NCBI GenBank assembly: GCA_031269335.1 | Contig: JAISZI010000015.1 | Coordinates: 1-47,146, forward strand | Direction of reading: 5' to 3' | DNA: 47,146 nt | DNA from: Puniceicoccales bacterium | GTDB taxonomy: Bacteria > Verrucomicrobiota > Verrucomicrobiia > Opitutales > UBA953 | Part shown: one piece after another, positions 1-8,469 of the stretch | Numbering within the stretch: position 1 is the stretch's first letter | How the letters are laid out: every line of letters begins with the position of its first letter | Position numbers and translations under genes: made by a program | The notes under the pieces: model-generated | Told to the model about the DNA's origin: nothing | Seen by the model: the letters and a program-made list of their open reading frames with translations, nothing else | Databases searched by the model: none

Positions 1-1413
1 GTGAACGTCAAAGACGTCGAAAAACTAAACGACAATCTGCAGCAAACAGCAACCACTGCGCCCAAAACAAGCAGAGCCATCGACAAAGTCTCCGCAAGCA
101 CTCGCCAACTCGCCAAGGATGCCGCAGCAGCCCGGCGAACATCACCGACAAGCTCACTCTCGGCTGACGCCGCCGCGCTCGACAAAACCGCCGCCGCCGC
201 CCAGCGCACCGCATCGGCCTTCACCGGTGTAGCCAAAGGCCAAGTGGAAATTTCAAAAACGGCGAAGGCAATGGGTTTCGCAACAGGGCTTCAACACGTT
301 CGCTCACTCGCGATGTCGCTCGGCGGTGGTTTCACCAACCAGTTGGGGTCAGGAGGGTTACAGGCTTACGGCGTGAGCGATTCCACCGCGAAAAATACGT
401 CGGCGGGTATCGAGTTGGGCGGCGCGGGGCTGACGGGTGCTACCCTGGGCAGTTATTTCGGACCGTTAGGCTCCATACTTGGAACCGCCGCCGGAACCAT
501 CCTCAAAGGCGGCGAACTTATAGTGCAGGGCGCAAAGGAGATAGGTTCGCTTGGAAACAAAATAAACGCAGGGCATTTCTCCTTTTATGACGCCAACAAA
601 TTGGAAAGCGAAGATCAACGCGCCTTAAAAATCGAGGCGTTGAATGCCGCAATCTCGCGTAACCGCGAATCTAAACGTGAAACTGAAAAATGGAGTTTCG
701 ACGCAATTGCCTTACGTTTGGGCGGAGAAAATGCCCGCATAGACAAAGAATACGAGACCCTCACCCGACTCCGCCACCAAATGCGAGAACTTGACGCCCA
801 AACCATCGCCGGGCGCTCAGCCAAACGGGCCGCGCCCGCCGTGGAAAAGCTGAATGAGCAGCTCCAAGCGTGGGAAGACGCGCAAGCAAGCACCCCCGAC
901 GAAATCCGCCGCGTCCTCACCCGCAAAACCCGCGAACTCGCCGTAAAAATCGATCTTCCCACCGACGGCCTCACCCCGGAAAACCTGCAACATCGTCTCA
1001 CTCAACATGTTGAGGTCCTCACCGAAAACCTGTCTTCTCCCACTTTTAAAACGAGAGACGATGCCCGCTTCAACCTCGCAGAGATTGCCCGCCTCAACCT
1101 CATCCCCCAAGCCGCCGCCATCACGCAGACCAACAACAACTTAGCCAAAAAACCCCCTGAAACTCCAATCCCCGCCAGCACTCTGGCCCCCCGCGAAGGC
1201 AGCATCACCACGCCCCGCCTGGCCGCCGACGCACTCACCCGCATTGGAGGCAACACCGGCGGCGGCTACAACGCCAATACCCACTGGCAAGCCACCCTCG
1301 CCCGCAATTCCTCCCGCCAAATTCAGCTTTTCGAAGAAACCAACCGACTCCTCCGCGAAAAACTCACACTCACCACCGCAACCACCTCACCCTCGCCCGC
1401 CATCGCGGGTTAA
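1..1413 (+). CDS. Tape-measure-like phage protein, 5' end possibly outside the window
   Basis: The reading frame is open from the first base, so the GTG at position 1 may be internal and the N-terminus may be missing. The visible 470 residues start with a Lys/Ala/Thr-rich helical stretch (about 1-75). A Gly/Ala-rich hydrophobic segment follows at about 135-185 (GLTGATLGSYFGPLG, GTAAGTILKGG). Then come long charged helices (about 200-300) and a Pro/Thr-rich tail. Helix plus an internal Gly-rich hydrophobic patch is common in phage tail tape-measure and internal virion proteins, and the methylase and small virion-like genes downstream favour a prophage. No enzymatic motif is seen. The stop lies 4 bases before the methylase start, so the two are probably co-transcribed. 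Identity as tape measure is inference; another virion or minor tail protein is possible. Confidence 0.5.
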   Translation: MNVKDVEKLNDNLQQTATTAPKTSRAIDKVSASTRQLAKDAAAARRTSPTSSLSADAAALDKTAAAAQRTASAFTGVAKGQVEISKTAKAMGFATGLQHVRSLAMSLGGGFTNQLGSGGLQAYGVSDSTAKNTSAGIELGGAGLTGATLGSYFGPLGSILGTAAGTILKGGELIVQGAKEIGSLGNKINAGHFSFYDANKLESEDQRALKIEALNAAISRNRESKRETEKWSFDAIALRLGGENARIDKEYETLTRLRHQMRELDAQTIAGRSAKRAAPAVEKLNEQLQAWEDAQASTPDEIRRVLTRKTRELAVKIDLPTDGLTPENLQHRLTQHVEVLTENLSSPTFKTRDDARFNLAEIARLNLIPQAAAITQTNNNLAKKPPETPIPASTLAPREGSITTPRLAADALTRIGGNTGGGYNANTHWQATLARNSSRQIQLFEETNRLLREKLTLTTATTSPSPAIAG

Positions 1414-1417
1414 AAAA

Positions 1418-2215
1418 ATGGAAAAAATATCGCCTGCGTTCCCGTATCCCGGCGGGAAATCCCGCTTACTGAAACACATTCTCCCGCTAATCCCGGAACA
1501 CGCAATTTACGTGGAGCCATTCGCGGGAGGGCTGGCTGTCTTGCTCGCGAAAAAACGAGCGAAAACCGAAGTCGTAAATGACCTGGACAAAGAAATCGTT
1601 AACTTTTACCGATGCCTGCGGTCTCATAAAACCGCTCTTATCAACGAGATTGGAGGTTCAGCGCGGATAAACTCGCGAGAGGATTTTACCGAGCTGCTTG
1701 CGCCACCGGCAGGCGACGCGACCGACTTGCAACGCGCTGCGCGATGGTTCGTTGTTCGAGTGTGTTCTTACGGAGGTCAGAGTGAGTGTTGGGGTAGGTC
1801 TCTAACTGGGTATCACGGGTGGGAAGCCACCCGCCACGAAGCCGCAATTTCACGGGTCTCGGAACGACTTCAAAGGGTTTTTATCGAAAATCGAGATTGG
1901 GAGGAAATCGTGACACGATTCGATTCGCCAGACACGTTTTTTTACTTCGATCCGCCTTATGTAAATGCCAGTGTAACAGCTTATCATCCATTCTCTTACG
2001 ACGAAATGAAACGAATTAGAAACCGGCTCGATAAATTGCAGGGGACATGGTTGCTTTCGTGTGACGATAGCCCTTCTTGCCGAGAGATTTTCGCCGGTCT
2101 TCCGGTGCGTGAACTAAAAATTGGATACACGCTTGGGTCTCGTTACGTCACACGAAAACAAGCCGGCGAATTGCTCGTATTCCACCCTAAACTTGCGCAT
2201 CTCCCTCATGCTTAA
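1418..2215 (+). CDS. DNA adenine N6-methyltransferase, Dam/D12 class, prophage orphan
   Basis: This 265-residue protein transfers methyl from S-adenosylmethionine to adenine N6 in a short DNA site. The start is the ATG at 1418; upstream in-frame codons lie inside the preceding gene. The N-terminal FPYPGGKSRL binds the cofactor in this family, YVEPFAGGLAVLL is motif I, VVNDLDKEIVNFY carries the acidic cofactor contact, and FFYFDPPYVNA contains the catalytic DPPY (motif IV). Length and motif order match the D12 class (Dam, M.DpnIIA). No restriction endonuclease gene lies nearby, so it is probably a phage-encoded solitary methylase protecting phage DNA from host restriction. The target sequence cannot be read from the protein. 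Its last 8 bases overlap the next gene's start. Confidence 0.93.
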   Translation: MEKISPAFPYPGGKSRLLKHILPLIPEHAIYVEPFAGGLAVLLAKKRAKTEVVNDLDKEIVNFYRCLRSHKTALINEIGGSARINSREDFTELLAPPAGDATDLQRAARWFVVRVCSYGGQSECWGRSLTGYHGWEATRHEAAISRVSERLQRVFIENRDWEEIVTRFDSPDTFFYFDPPYVNASVTAYHPFSYDEMKRIRNRLDKLQGTWLLSCDDSPSCREIFAGLPVRELKIGYTLGSRYVTRKQAGELLVFHPKLAHLPHA

Positions 2216-2885
2216 CAACTTTCCAAAACACCTCAACCCCGGCGACCCGCTCACCGCCTCCTGGCTAAACCAACTACTCGCCGCCGCCCGCGCCAACACC
2301 CCCCGCGGCGGACCGGGCATCCTTGCCACCCGCGACTCCACCGGCACCGTCCTCACCGCCCGCCGCACCCCCGCCGCACCCCCGCAAAACACCCAAAACA
2401 CCGTCGTTCTCGGCTTCCTCCAACCCATCCTCACCACCACCAAGGGAACCAACCCCCAACCCGCCTGGAGCGTCACTCCCGGCTTCGTCGGAGGCGGCAA
2501 CCCGCCGCCGATTCACATGCCCAACGGCGTCACCCTCGGACGCGATCCCTCCGACAACACCATTCCCAGCGACGACCCCGCGGACTGGTCGCAACCCTGC
2601 CGCGAGGCCGGCGCGATATACCTGCGCGCCGTCAAAGGTTCCGGCGACTCCACCACAGGCCGCTGGCCCGCCCAAGTCCACATCCACTTCCAACCCGGGA
2701 ATGCCGACACCCCCGCACCAGAATCTATCGAAGAAGAAGGCTACCTACTCATCGGCCGCGTTTACGATGCCGCCGCCACCGCCAACCCGCCCTCATCTAC
2801 GAAAGACTGGGCAGTCCAAAGCCTCAACAACCGCAATAAAGACTGCCAGCAAATGGGAGGACTCTGGCTCTGGTGGGGACTTTGA
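2208..2885 (+). CDS. Hypothetical prophage virion-type protein
   Basis: A 225-residue protein not recognised as a named family. The start chosen is the ATG at 2208, which overlaps the methylase stop (ATGCTTAA) and suggests coupled translation; an upstream in-frame ATG at 2121 lies deep inside the methylase gene. Residues 1-20 (NNFPKHLNPGDPLTASWLNQ) look like the start of small phage structural proteins. A Pro/Thr/Gly-rich low-complexity middle follows, and the C-terminus is Trp-rich (GGLWLWWGL). No signal peptide, membrane span or catalytic motif is seen. Position between a tape-measure-like gene and another small unknown suggests a tail or fibre-region component. Third codon positions are overwhelmingly C, as in its neighbours. 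Confidence 0.6.
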   Translation: MLNNFPKHLNPGDPLTASWLNQLLAAARANTPRGGPGILATRDSTGTVLTARRTPAAPPQNTQNTVVLGFLQPILTTTKGTNPQPAWSVTPGFVGGGNPPPIHMPNGVTLGRDPSDNTIPSDDPADWSQPCREAGAIYLRAVKGSGDSTTGRWPAQVHIHFQPGNADTPAPESIEEEGYLLIGRVYDAAATANPPSSTKDWAVQSLNNRNKDCQQMGGLWLWWGL

Positions 2886-2899
2886 ACTTTTGTAAACCA

Positions 2900-3460
2900 A
2901 TGGCATATCCGTCCTTAGACATTGCCCTTCTCGGAGGCTTCCCCGGTTTTTCCCCCGCATGGCGCGCCAACGGCCAAAACGGCACCGGCGGCGAAGGCAT
3001 CCGCGCCGTGCCCGCGCTCAAAGCCCAGTCAAACCGCATGGGCGACGTCTATGCTATAGAGAGTGTAGTTCCCGCCGCAGACCCCGACGATGCCCCCGTG
3101 ACCCATCTCGGTACCCTCGTCACCGGCCTCATCCCAGGCGTCCGCTACCGCGTCTATTTCGTCAACCGCCCAAATCCGCCGGAAGGCTCATCACAAACCC
3201 CTGAACCATACGTAGATACGGAAGAATTTCGCGCCCAAAAAACTTGGCACCTCATCGACGCCACCGGCGACGCCTCACCCTACAACGCCAACGGCACCGT
3301 CGCCCCCGAACACCCCGACGGCACCCCCAAATACACCGCCACCGGTCCCGCCACCCGCTCAGTCGCCATCTCCTTTGGAAACGTCGAATACGCCTCTTAC
3401 TACGGCACCCCCGGCCACTACACCCGCCCCGCCGAGTGGGACCAGTTACCAAACAACTAA
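2900..3460 (+). CDS. Hypothetical prophage protein with a short FN3-like stretch
   Basis: A 186-residue protein from the ATG at 2900 (MAYPSLDIALLGGFPGF). An ATG at 2873 in the same frame would add nine residues and overlap the previous gene by 13 bases. A central segment (VTHLGTLVTGLIPGVRYRVY) resembles the Pro-Gly-x-x-Tyr strand turn typical of fibronectin type III folds, which are frequent in phage tail tips and fibres; this is a weak resemblance over one stretch only. The C-terminal part is rich in Tyr, Gly and Pro. No known family is recognised. It is probably co-expressed with the gene before it. About 110 bases without a gene follow before the next start. Confidence 0.55.
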   Translation: MAYPSLDIALLGGFPGFSPAWRANGQNGTGGEGIRAVPALKAQSNRMGDVYAIESVVPAADPDDAPVTHLGTLVTGLIPGVRYRVYFVNRPNPPEGSSQTPEPYVDTEEFRAQKTWHLIDATGDASPYNANGTVAPEHPDGTPKYTATGPATRSVAISFGNVEYASYYGTPGHYTRPAEWDQLPNN

Positions 3461-3569
3461 TCACCCGAACCCATGAAAAAATATATTTACGAATGAAGGA
3501 AACTGTGCATTGTTTGCTTCGTCGCGGCACAATGACGCGCAAACGACAAACGACAGAAAAACCAAAACC

Positions 3570-4418
3570 ATGTCTAAATACCAAATAGTTCACTCCTGTG
3601 GGCACGACCACACTTACAACTTGCTCGGCAAGCACAACGACCGCGACCGAAAGGCCGAATGGCTCGCCGACCAACCCTGCCCAGAGTGCCGACGGGCGGC
3701 GGATAAAGCTGCCCGCGAATCCCAAAATCTCGAAATGGGGCGCATTAACCGCGAAAACGGGGCAGTTCCGCTCGACGGCACAGATGCCCAAGTCGGCTGG
3801 GCGGAAAGCATCCGCGCCACGGTGTTTCAAGTTTTTGCGCCGATCATGCTTTCCTCGCACCCGAACGCTCCCCTGCTCAAACCAATCCTCGCTTGGTTAA
3901 TGGATCAATCCTCGTCCGCGTGGTGGATAGATAACTGGAAGTCGGTCCACCCGGGCGGGAACGAGGTGCAACAACTGTTTTCGCTCGTTGGGGGGAAGCC
4001 ACAGCTCCCCCCCAACCCCAAACAAGTAATAAAGCACTTCCTGCTGGAATGGCCCGACCTTACCGCCAGTCTCGCCGATTCGCTCGGAATTTCGCTTGAG
4101 CATAAGCAAAAACTGACCGCCAATGCCCAAAAAAAATACGAGGAAGAAAAGGAAAAAAACCTCAACGCGCTGAAAGAAGCGGATATTGCTCGCGCCAGGG
4201 ACCTCGGCATCACCGGAAAAATTGAGATCTGGCGGTCTCGCCCCGATGAAACCACTCGCCCCCCGCAAAAGAGGGTGTATGCGGATGCGTTCACCTATTT
4301 TCACGAGGGTTTCCGAGCGGGAACCATCGAAAACAAAACCGGAATCGAAGATTCTGCCCTGATCTCCTTTGCTAAAATCCTTTGCGCGCATTGGAAAGCC
4401 GTGAAACTCGACGCCTAA
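3570..4418 (+). CDS. CGH/CPEC zinc-motif protein of mobile elements
   Basis: A 282-residue protein starting at the ATG at 3570 (MSKYQIVHSCGHDHTYNLLG); the longer frame from 3510 adds only a low-quality leader. The N-terminus carries a likely zinc-binding CGH motif at residues 10-12 and a CPEC motif near residue 38, separated by a conserved-looking segment (KHNDRDRKAEWLADQPCPEC). I recall this N-terminal pattern from many plasmid and prophage genes, though its role is unknown to me. The middle is Trp-rich, followed by a charged helix (about 180-215, EKEKNLNALKEADIARARD). The neighbour at 4453 is 34 bases away on the same strand and is probably its partner. No enzyme motif is visible. Confidence 0.7.
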   Translation: MSKYQIVHSCGHDHTYNLLGKHNDRDRKAEWLADQPCPECRRAADKAARESQNLEMGRINRENGAVPLDGTDAQVGWAESIRATVFQVFAPIMLSSHPNAPLLKPILAWLMDQSSSAWWIDNWKSVHPGGNEVQQLFSLVGGKPQLPPNPKQVIKHFLLEWPDLTASLADSLGISLEHKQKLTANAQKKYEEEKEKNLNALKEADIARARDLGITGKIEIWRSRPDETTRPPQKRVYADAFTYFHEGFRAGTIENKTGIEDSALISFAKILCAHWKAVKLDA

Positions 4419-4452
4419 ACCACTGTCACCCAGAGAAAAAATACGGCTTCTA

Positions 4453-4911
4453 ATGGACTTCCTAAAAATAGAAAATGCCGGGGCGGAAATCGTCTCTTCC
4501 AACTTCTGGGGCAGCGAATACTCACGGAAAGGTTACTATTACCTTTCCGTGAACGCGGGCGCATTTCGCCTCCTTGTCCCACAATCGCAACACGCTGAAC
4601 TCGAAGAAATGCGCCGTGGGGCGCGGTATGTTGTGGTCTCCATGCTCCCCAAAAAGCAGTGGGAACCGCGCAAGTTCTGCGTTCAATGGGTAGTCGAGGA
4701 TGGAGGCGAAGAACCCTATGCGATTCAAATGTCGGAGCCGCAAATTGACCGCATTTGCACGCCAGAAGATATTGGTAAGCAGTGGATTGCTTCCATTTGG
4801 AATTTGAAAAAAGGTGTTCCCCACAAGTGCTTGGAGCGTCCGGCTTTTTTTCAAATTGTCCCGGCGCTCCCGTGGTTGAAAAAAATAAATCCAAATTCTC
4901 GAAATTCATAA
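4453..4911 (+). CDS. Conserved hypothetical partner of the CGH/CPEC protein
   Basis: A 152-residue soluble protein with no signal peptide or membrane span. It reads MDFLKIENAGAEIVSSNFWG at the N-terminus, and its body is strand-rich, including a paired-strand stretch around RRGARYVVVSMLP. It ends in a short Pro/Trp segment (ERPAFFQIVPALPWLKKI). I recognise it only as a type of small protein that often follows CGH/CPEC-motif genes in mobile elements; that recollection needs a database check. Function is unknown. It is followed 19 bases later by a Cro/C1-type regulator. Confidence 0.65.
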   Translation: MDFLKIENAGAEIVSSNFWGSEYSRKGYYYLSVNAGAFRLLVPQSQHAELEEMRRGARYVVVSMLPKKQWEPRKFCVQWVVEDGGEEPYAIQMSEPQIDRICTPEDIGKQWIASIWNLKKGVPHKCLERPAFFQIVPALPWLKKINPNSRNS

Positions 4912-4930
4912 AGCTCTCAAAACAAACAAA

Positions 4931-5290
4931 ATGCAAAAACCAAAGAAAAAAACGAAACGGGTGGTATATACCACCACGAAAAACGCTTTCCTCGACACTA
5001 TCGCACGCCGCCGCGGCGAATCCCTGCAGCTGGGATTCGCCGCACGCCTTCGACTCCTCATGCGCGAAAAAGAAATCACCGCCCGCGCCCTCGGCGCACA
5101 GATCGGCGTCTCCGGCAACTCCATCGGCGCCTATATTAAAGATGAAAATCCCTCCATCCCCCGCTCCGCAGAACTTTACAAACTCTCAAAATTTTTCGGG
5201 AAAACGATGGAATGGATGCTCACCGGTTCCCCGCCGGAACCTCCTAAACAAAAACAACTTAGCTCAACCTCAACCAGCAAAAAAAAATGA
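4931..5290 (+). CDS. XRE (Cro/C1)-type helix-turn-helix regulator
   Basis: A 119-residue DNA-binding protein. A basic N-terminal tail (KPKKKTKRVVYTTT) precedes a helix-turn-helix domain at roughly residues 36-100: FAARLRLLMREKEITARALG gives helices 1-2, and QIGVSGNSIGAYIKDENPSI gives the recognition helix and the loop typical of XRE proteins. The rest (YKLSKFFGKTMEWMLTG) is the usual helix 5 with the Trp-Met-Leu-Thr-Gly ending seen in phage repressors. The C-terminus is a short Lys/Ser/Thr tail. It probably regulates the prophage module or its neighbours. Its stop overlaps the next start by four bases (ATGA), so the two are translated together. Confidence 0.85.
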   Translation: MQKPKKKTKRVVYTTTKNAFLDTIARRRGESLQLGFAARLRLLMREKEITARALGAQIGVSGNSIGAYIKDENPSIPRSAELYKLSKFFGKTMEWMLTGSPPEPPKQKQLSSTSTSKKK

Positions 5291-5688
5291 CCAAAACCGA
5301 ACAAAAAAAAGCAATTGAAACCGCCGAACGCGCCCTCCACGGTCTCACCCTCGACATCCAAGCCGCCGAAATGCTTCTCGAAGATGCAGAAGAGTCTTGG
5401 GACCATTTCACCGCCAACATCGCCGCCCAGTCCTTCGCCGAAACCGCCATCGCCGCATCCGAAGTCATATTGAAGCTCTACCGCCCATTCACCAACCCCG
5501 ACGGCCTCAGCTTCACCACCACCTTCGCGGTTGAAAAATCCGCCGACGCCACCGCCCTCTCCGCCAAAAAATGCTCCACCTCCCACCCCTCCCAAATACA
5601 CCCCCAAGCCAAAAACACCCTCGCCCTCGCCCAAAAAACCCTCACCGCCGCCAAGGCCGCCCTCCTCGCCGCAAAACCCCCCGCCTGA
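5287..5688 (+). CDS. Small helical hypothetical protein coupled to the XRE regulator
   Basis: A 133-residue protein beginning at the ATG that overlaps the regulator's stop codon. It is Ala/Glu-rich and probably mostly helical: residues 1-65 look like two amphipathic helices (TEQKKAIETAERALHGLTLD, AAEMLLEDAEESWDHFTANI), and the Ala/Lys-rich C-terminus forms another. No domain is recognised. Coupling to the regulator suggests a partner or a small prophage accessory protein. It is the last prophage-like gene before the junction region. Confidence 0.6.
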   Translation: MTKTEQKKAIETAERALHGLTLDIQAAEMLLEDAEESWDHFTANIAAQSFAETAIAASEVILKLYRPFTNPDGLSFTTTFAVEKSADATALSAKKCSTSHPSQIHPQAKNTLALAQKTLTAAKAALLAAKPPA

Positions 5689-6120
5689 CGCCTGATCCCC
5701 GCCTCTCAGTCTCAATAAGCCCGTCGTTTTATCTCCATCATGCTAAAAAAACATTTCCCGCCGTCAGACAATTTTTTAATTTCGAGACAAATTAAGATAA
5801 GTCATTGGGAATCCGGTAGTTAAGAGCCTTTGTCATACAAATTTGGAATTTCCTGCCGTCTCAAAGCCAACAACGCCGTGGTGCGCACCGGAGAGTGTCA
5901 TCTCCTCGATTTTGCGCGTAATGGTGTCGGCAAGCATGGTGTTCCCCCCCACTCTGGCTTGTTTCGCAAGATTTTCGAGGGCGGGTTTGTGGCGTGGACC
6001 CAAAGTGGCGTAAATGGAGAAAATGCTTTTGTCCCGCCCCTCCGAGATGCAAGATCATTTTTAACACAAAGATTTCCCGTGTTTCGGAACTTCCCCAAAA
6101 CTTTTTTGTTTAGCCTTTTC
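5689..6120. other. Intergenic junction between the prophage-like block and the rhamnosidase gene
   Basis: About 430 bases without an intact gene. The first 140 bases hold nothing recognisable. The remainder contains the decayed minus-strand gene end at 5833-6054. The plus-strand frame of the downstream rhamnosidase is open back to 5830 through this remnant, but that leader has no secretion signal at its beginning, and the signal peptide begins only near 6106-6121. No integrase, att-like direct repeat or tRNA was found. A shift from prophage-type genes to secreted enzymes happens here. Confidence 0.5.
5833..6054 (-). pseudogene. 3' end of a truncated minus-strand gene, family unknown
   Basis: On the minus strand a frame stays open for 73 codons and ends at a TGA (5835-5833); it is blocked upstream by an in-frame TGA at 6057-6055. 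The translation reads like real protein (for example SIFSIYATLGPRHKPALENL, then ARVGGNTMLADTITRKIEEM, then GAHHGVVGFETAGNSKFV), and its codons fit the region. No start codon lies at its upstream end; the only ATG would give 34 residues. It is therefore probably the 3' remnant of a gene truncated by rearrangement. I do not recognise the family. Confidence 0.45.
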
Positions 6121-8370
6121 GTGAAGATTCTTCCCTTACTTTTACTCGCACTTCCGGTTGGTTCGTTCGCCGCCTCGCCCGCTCCGACACGACTCACCAC
6201 CGATCTTATCGAACACACCAACCGTGTCTTCCTCAACGGCTACCCCTCGCAAGTCTCGCTGTCCGACCTCAACCACATTATCTCACCCCACCAATTCGCC
6301 GAAATCCGAAACCCCGCCCCAGTCTTCGGCTGGGTCGTCAATGACGACAAACCCGGCACCCTGCAAACAGCCTATCGCATCCTCGTCGCTTCCTCCGTTC
6401 AAAAACTCGCCCAAAATAAAGGCGACATTTGGGACAGCGGGAAAATCAATAGCGACAACTCCGTCGCCGTCACCTTCGCAGGCAACCCGCTCAAAACAGC
6501 AACAACTTATTATTGGAAAGTTAAAACATGGAATAACCACGGCGACGAAAGCGCGTTCTCGCCACCAAAAAGTTTTCGCACCGCCGCGACCCTCGACGGC
6601 AAAACCGCTAACTACCCACTTCAAATTACCGACGAATTTCCCAGCAAAATAAATAGAATAGAACCGAATATCACCTTTGCCGACTTCGGCAAAGCATCCT
6701 TCGGACGGCTGAAAATCACGCTCTCTTCCGACACGGAAAACGCCCGCGTAACCGTGCGCTTAGGCGAATGCCTGAAAAACAATAGAATAGACAAAAATCC
6801 AGGCGGAAGCCGCCGACACAACGCCTACACGATAGAACTCCTGCGCGGCACTCACACCTACACAGTCGGAATGCCTAAAAAAAGGGCACCGCTTACCATG
6901 CCCTCCCACACCGGAGAAGTCATGCCTTTCCGTTATTGCGAAATAGAAAATTACACAAAACCTCTCGAAAAAACGAATTTCACCCGCCAGTCCGTCTCCT
7001 ACCCCTTCGACGACACAGCCGCTTCTTTCTCCTCTTCCGATACGACCTTAAACGCCGTCTGGGAACTCTGCAAATACACCATGAAAGCAACTTCTTTCAT
7101 CGGCGTTTTTATTGATGGCGACCGCGAGCGCACCCCCTACGAAGCAGATGCCTATATAAACCAACTCAGCTACTACTGCGTCGATAGAGAATATACCATC
7201 GCACGGCGCTCCCACGAGTTTTTAATCAAACGGGCTACCTGGCCGACAGAATGGATTTTGCACTCCGTCCTCCTCGCCGGCGCCGATTATCTATACACAG
7301 GAAATTTGAACTCGGCCCGTCTTTTTTACAATGACTTAAAAGCAAAAACCCTGCTGGCTCTAAAAGAAGAAAATGGACTAATAAGCACACGCACGGCAAA
7401 GATGACACCAGAGTTCCTCAAATCAATTCATTTCAAAGGAAAATTGCGCGATATCGTTGACTGGCCTCAAAGCGGTGCTTGGGGGGCAAAAGGCGAGACT
7501 GACGGTTTTGCCTTTACCAAATACAACACCGTCGTTAACGCCTTTCACTATGAAGCACTCCGCCAAATGGAAATCCTCGCAAATGCTTTGGGAAAAAGCG
7601 AAGATAAGATCACTTACGAAAAAGAGGCAAAACGTGTAAAACAACAAATCAATACTCTTCTTTTGGATAAAGAAAGAGGCATTTACACAGACGGTTTGGA
7701 TACGAAACACGCCTCGCTCCATGCCAATATGTTGCCCCGCGCATTTGGCGTTGTCCCACAGGAACACTTCGACACGGTCAGCTCCTTTATACGTTCACGA
7801 AAAATGGCGTGTAGCGTCTATGGCGCACAATACCTTTTAGACGCTGTTTACGAAAACGGCGATGCCGATTACGGTCTCTCCTTGTTGACAAGCAAAGACG
7901 ACCGCAGCTGGTTCAACATGTTAAGAGTCGGCTCTACAATCACCCTCGAAGCATGGGACAATAAATATAAACCAAATCAAGACTGGAACCACGCATGGGG
8001 CGCAGTGCCGGCAAATGCTGTTATCAGAAAATTGATGGGCGTCGAACCCGTAGCACCCGGATTCGCCACCGTGCGAATACGCCCGCAAACAGCCTCGCTC
8101 GCCTGGGCAAAAGCAAGGATACCGACCCTTCGCGGAACAATCGATGTCGCCGTCGAAAATAAACCTGAACACTACACGGTTAATTTTGAAATCCCGCCAA
8201 ATATGAAAGCGGAAATTTGGCTTCCAATCGCCCTGTCCAAAAGAAAAATTTCACTCAACGGAAAAAAACTGAAACCAAGTCCAGCCACCGACAAAAAATT
8301 CGCCCATATCGCAAATGTCCTGCCGGGAAAATACACTTTGAAGGCGATCCCCTTAACATCGCCCGAATAA
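6121..8370 (+). CDS. Secreted alpha-L-rhamnosidase-like glycoside hydrolase (GH78-type)
   Basis: Probably releases terminal alpha-L-rhamnose from plant or microbial polysaccharide outside the cytoplasm. The GTG at 6121 is preferred because it starts a clean signal peptide (KILPLLLLALPVGSFAASPA); a TTG at 6106 would add five residues, and the frame upstream overlaps a gene remnant. In the 749-residue product an FN3-like N-domain (TAYRILVASS, TTYYWKVKTWN) comes first, as in GH78, then beta-sandwich regions. The (alpha/alpha)6 catalytic domain starts near 310. DGDRERTPYEAD (332-343) matches the RER-x-x-x-x-x-D acid motif of GH78, and E610 in ITLEAWDN is a candidate catalytic base. The C-terminus (WGAVPANAVIRKLMGVEPVA) is the usual GH78 ending. 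Substrate is inferred from family only. The secreted protein at 8470 is probably a pathway partner. Confidence 0.82.
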   Translation: MKILPLLLLALPVGSFAASPAPTRLTTDLIEHTNRVFLNGYPSQVSLSDLNHIISPHQFAEIRNPAPVFGWVVNDDKPGTLQTAYRILVASSVQKLAQNKGDIWDSGKINSDNSVAVTFAGNPLKTATTYYWKVKTWNNHGDESAFSPPKSFRTAATLDGKTANYPLQITDEFPSKINRIEPNITFADFGKASFGRLKITLSSDTENARVTVRLGECLKNNRIDKNPGGSRRHNAYTIELLRGTHTYTVGMPKKRAPLTMPSHTGEVMPFRYCEIENYTKPLEKTNFTRQSVSYPFDDTAASFSSSDTTLNAVWELCKYTMKATSFIGVFIDGDRERTPYEADAYINQLSYYCVDREYTIARRSHEFLIKRATWPTEWILHSVLLAGADYLYTGNLNSARLFYNDLKAKTLLALKEENGLISTRTAKMTPEFLKSIHFKGKLRDIVDWPQSGAWGAKGETDGFAFTKYNTVVNAFHYEALRQMEILANALGKSEDKITYEKEAKRVKQQINTLLLDKERGIYTDGLDTKHASLHANMLPRAFGVVPQEHFDTVSSFIRSRKMACSVYGAQYLLDAVYENGDADYGLSLLTSKDDRSWFNMLRVGSTITLEAWDNKYKPNQDWNHAWGAVPANAVIRKLMGVEPVAPGFATVRIRPQTASLAWAKARIPTLRGTIDVAVENKPEHYTVNFEIPPNMKAEIWLPIALSKRKISLNGKKLKPSPATDKKFAHIANVLPGKYTLKAIPLTSPE

Positions 8371-8469
8371 TAATGACACTACACCGCCGTTTTTTTACTT
8401 TACACCGCAACCACACTTCTACAAACACGACCACAACTTTCTTCTTCCTTTCTCTCTAACACACAAAAA

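Noticed and set aside
5830-6120. N-terminal 97 residues of the longest rhamnosidase frame
   Set aside because: They overlap a gene remnant on the other strand and precede, rather than form, the signal peptide, so the start was placed at 6121.
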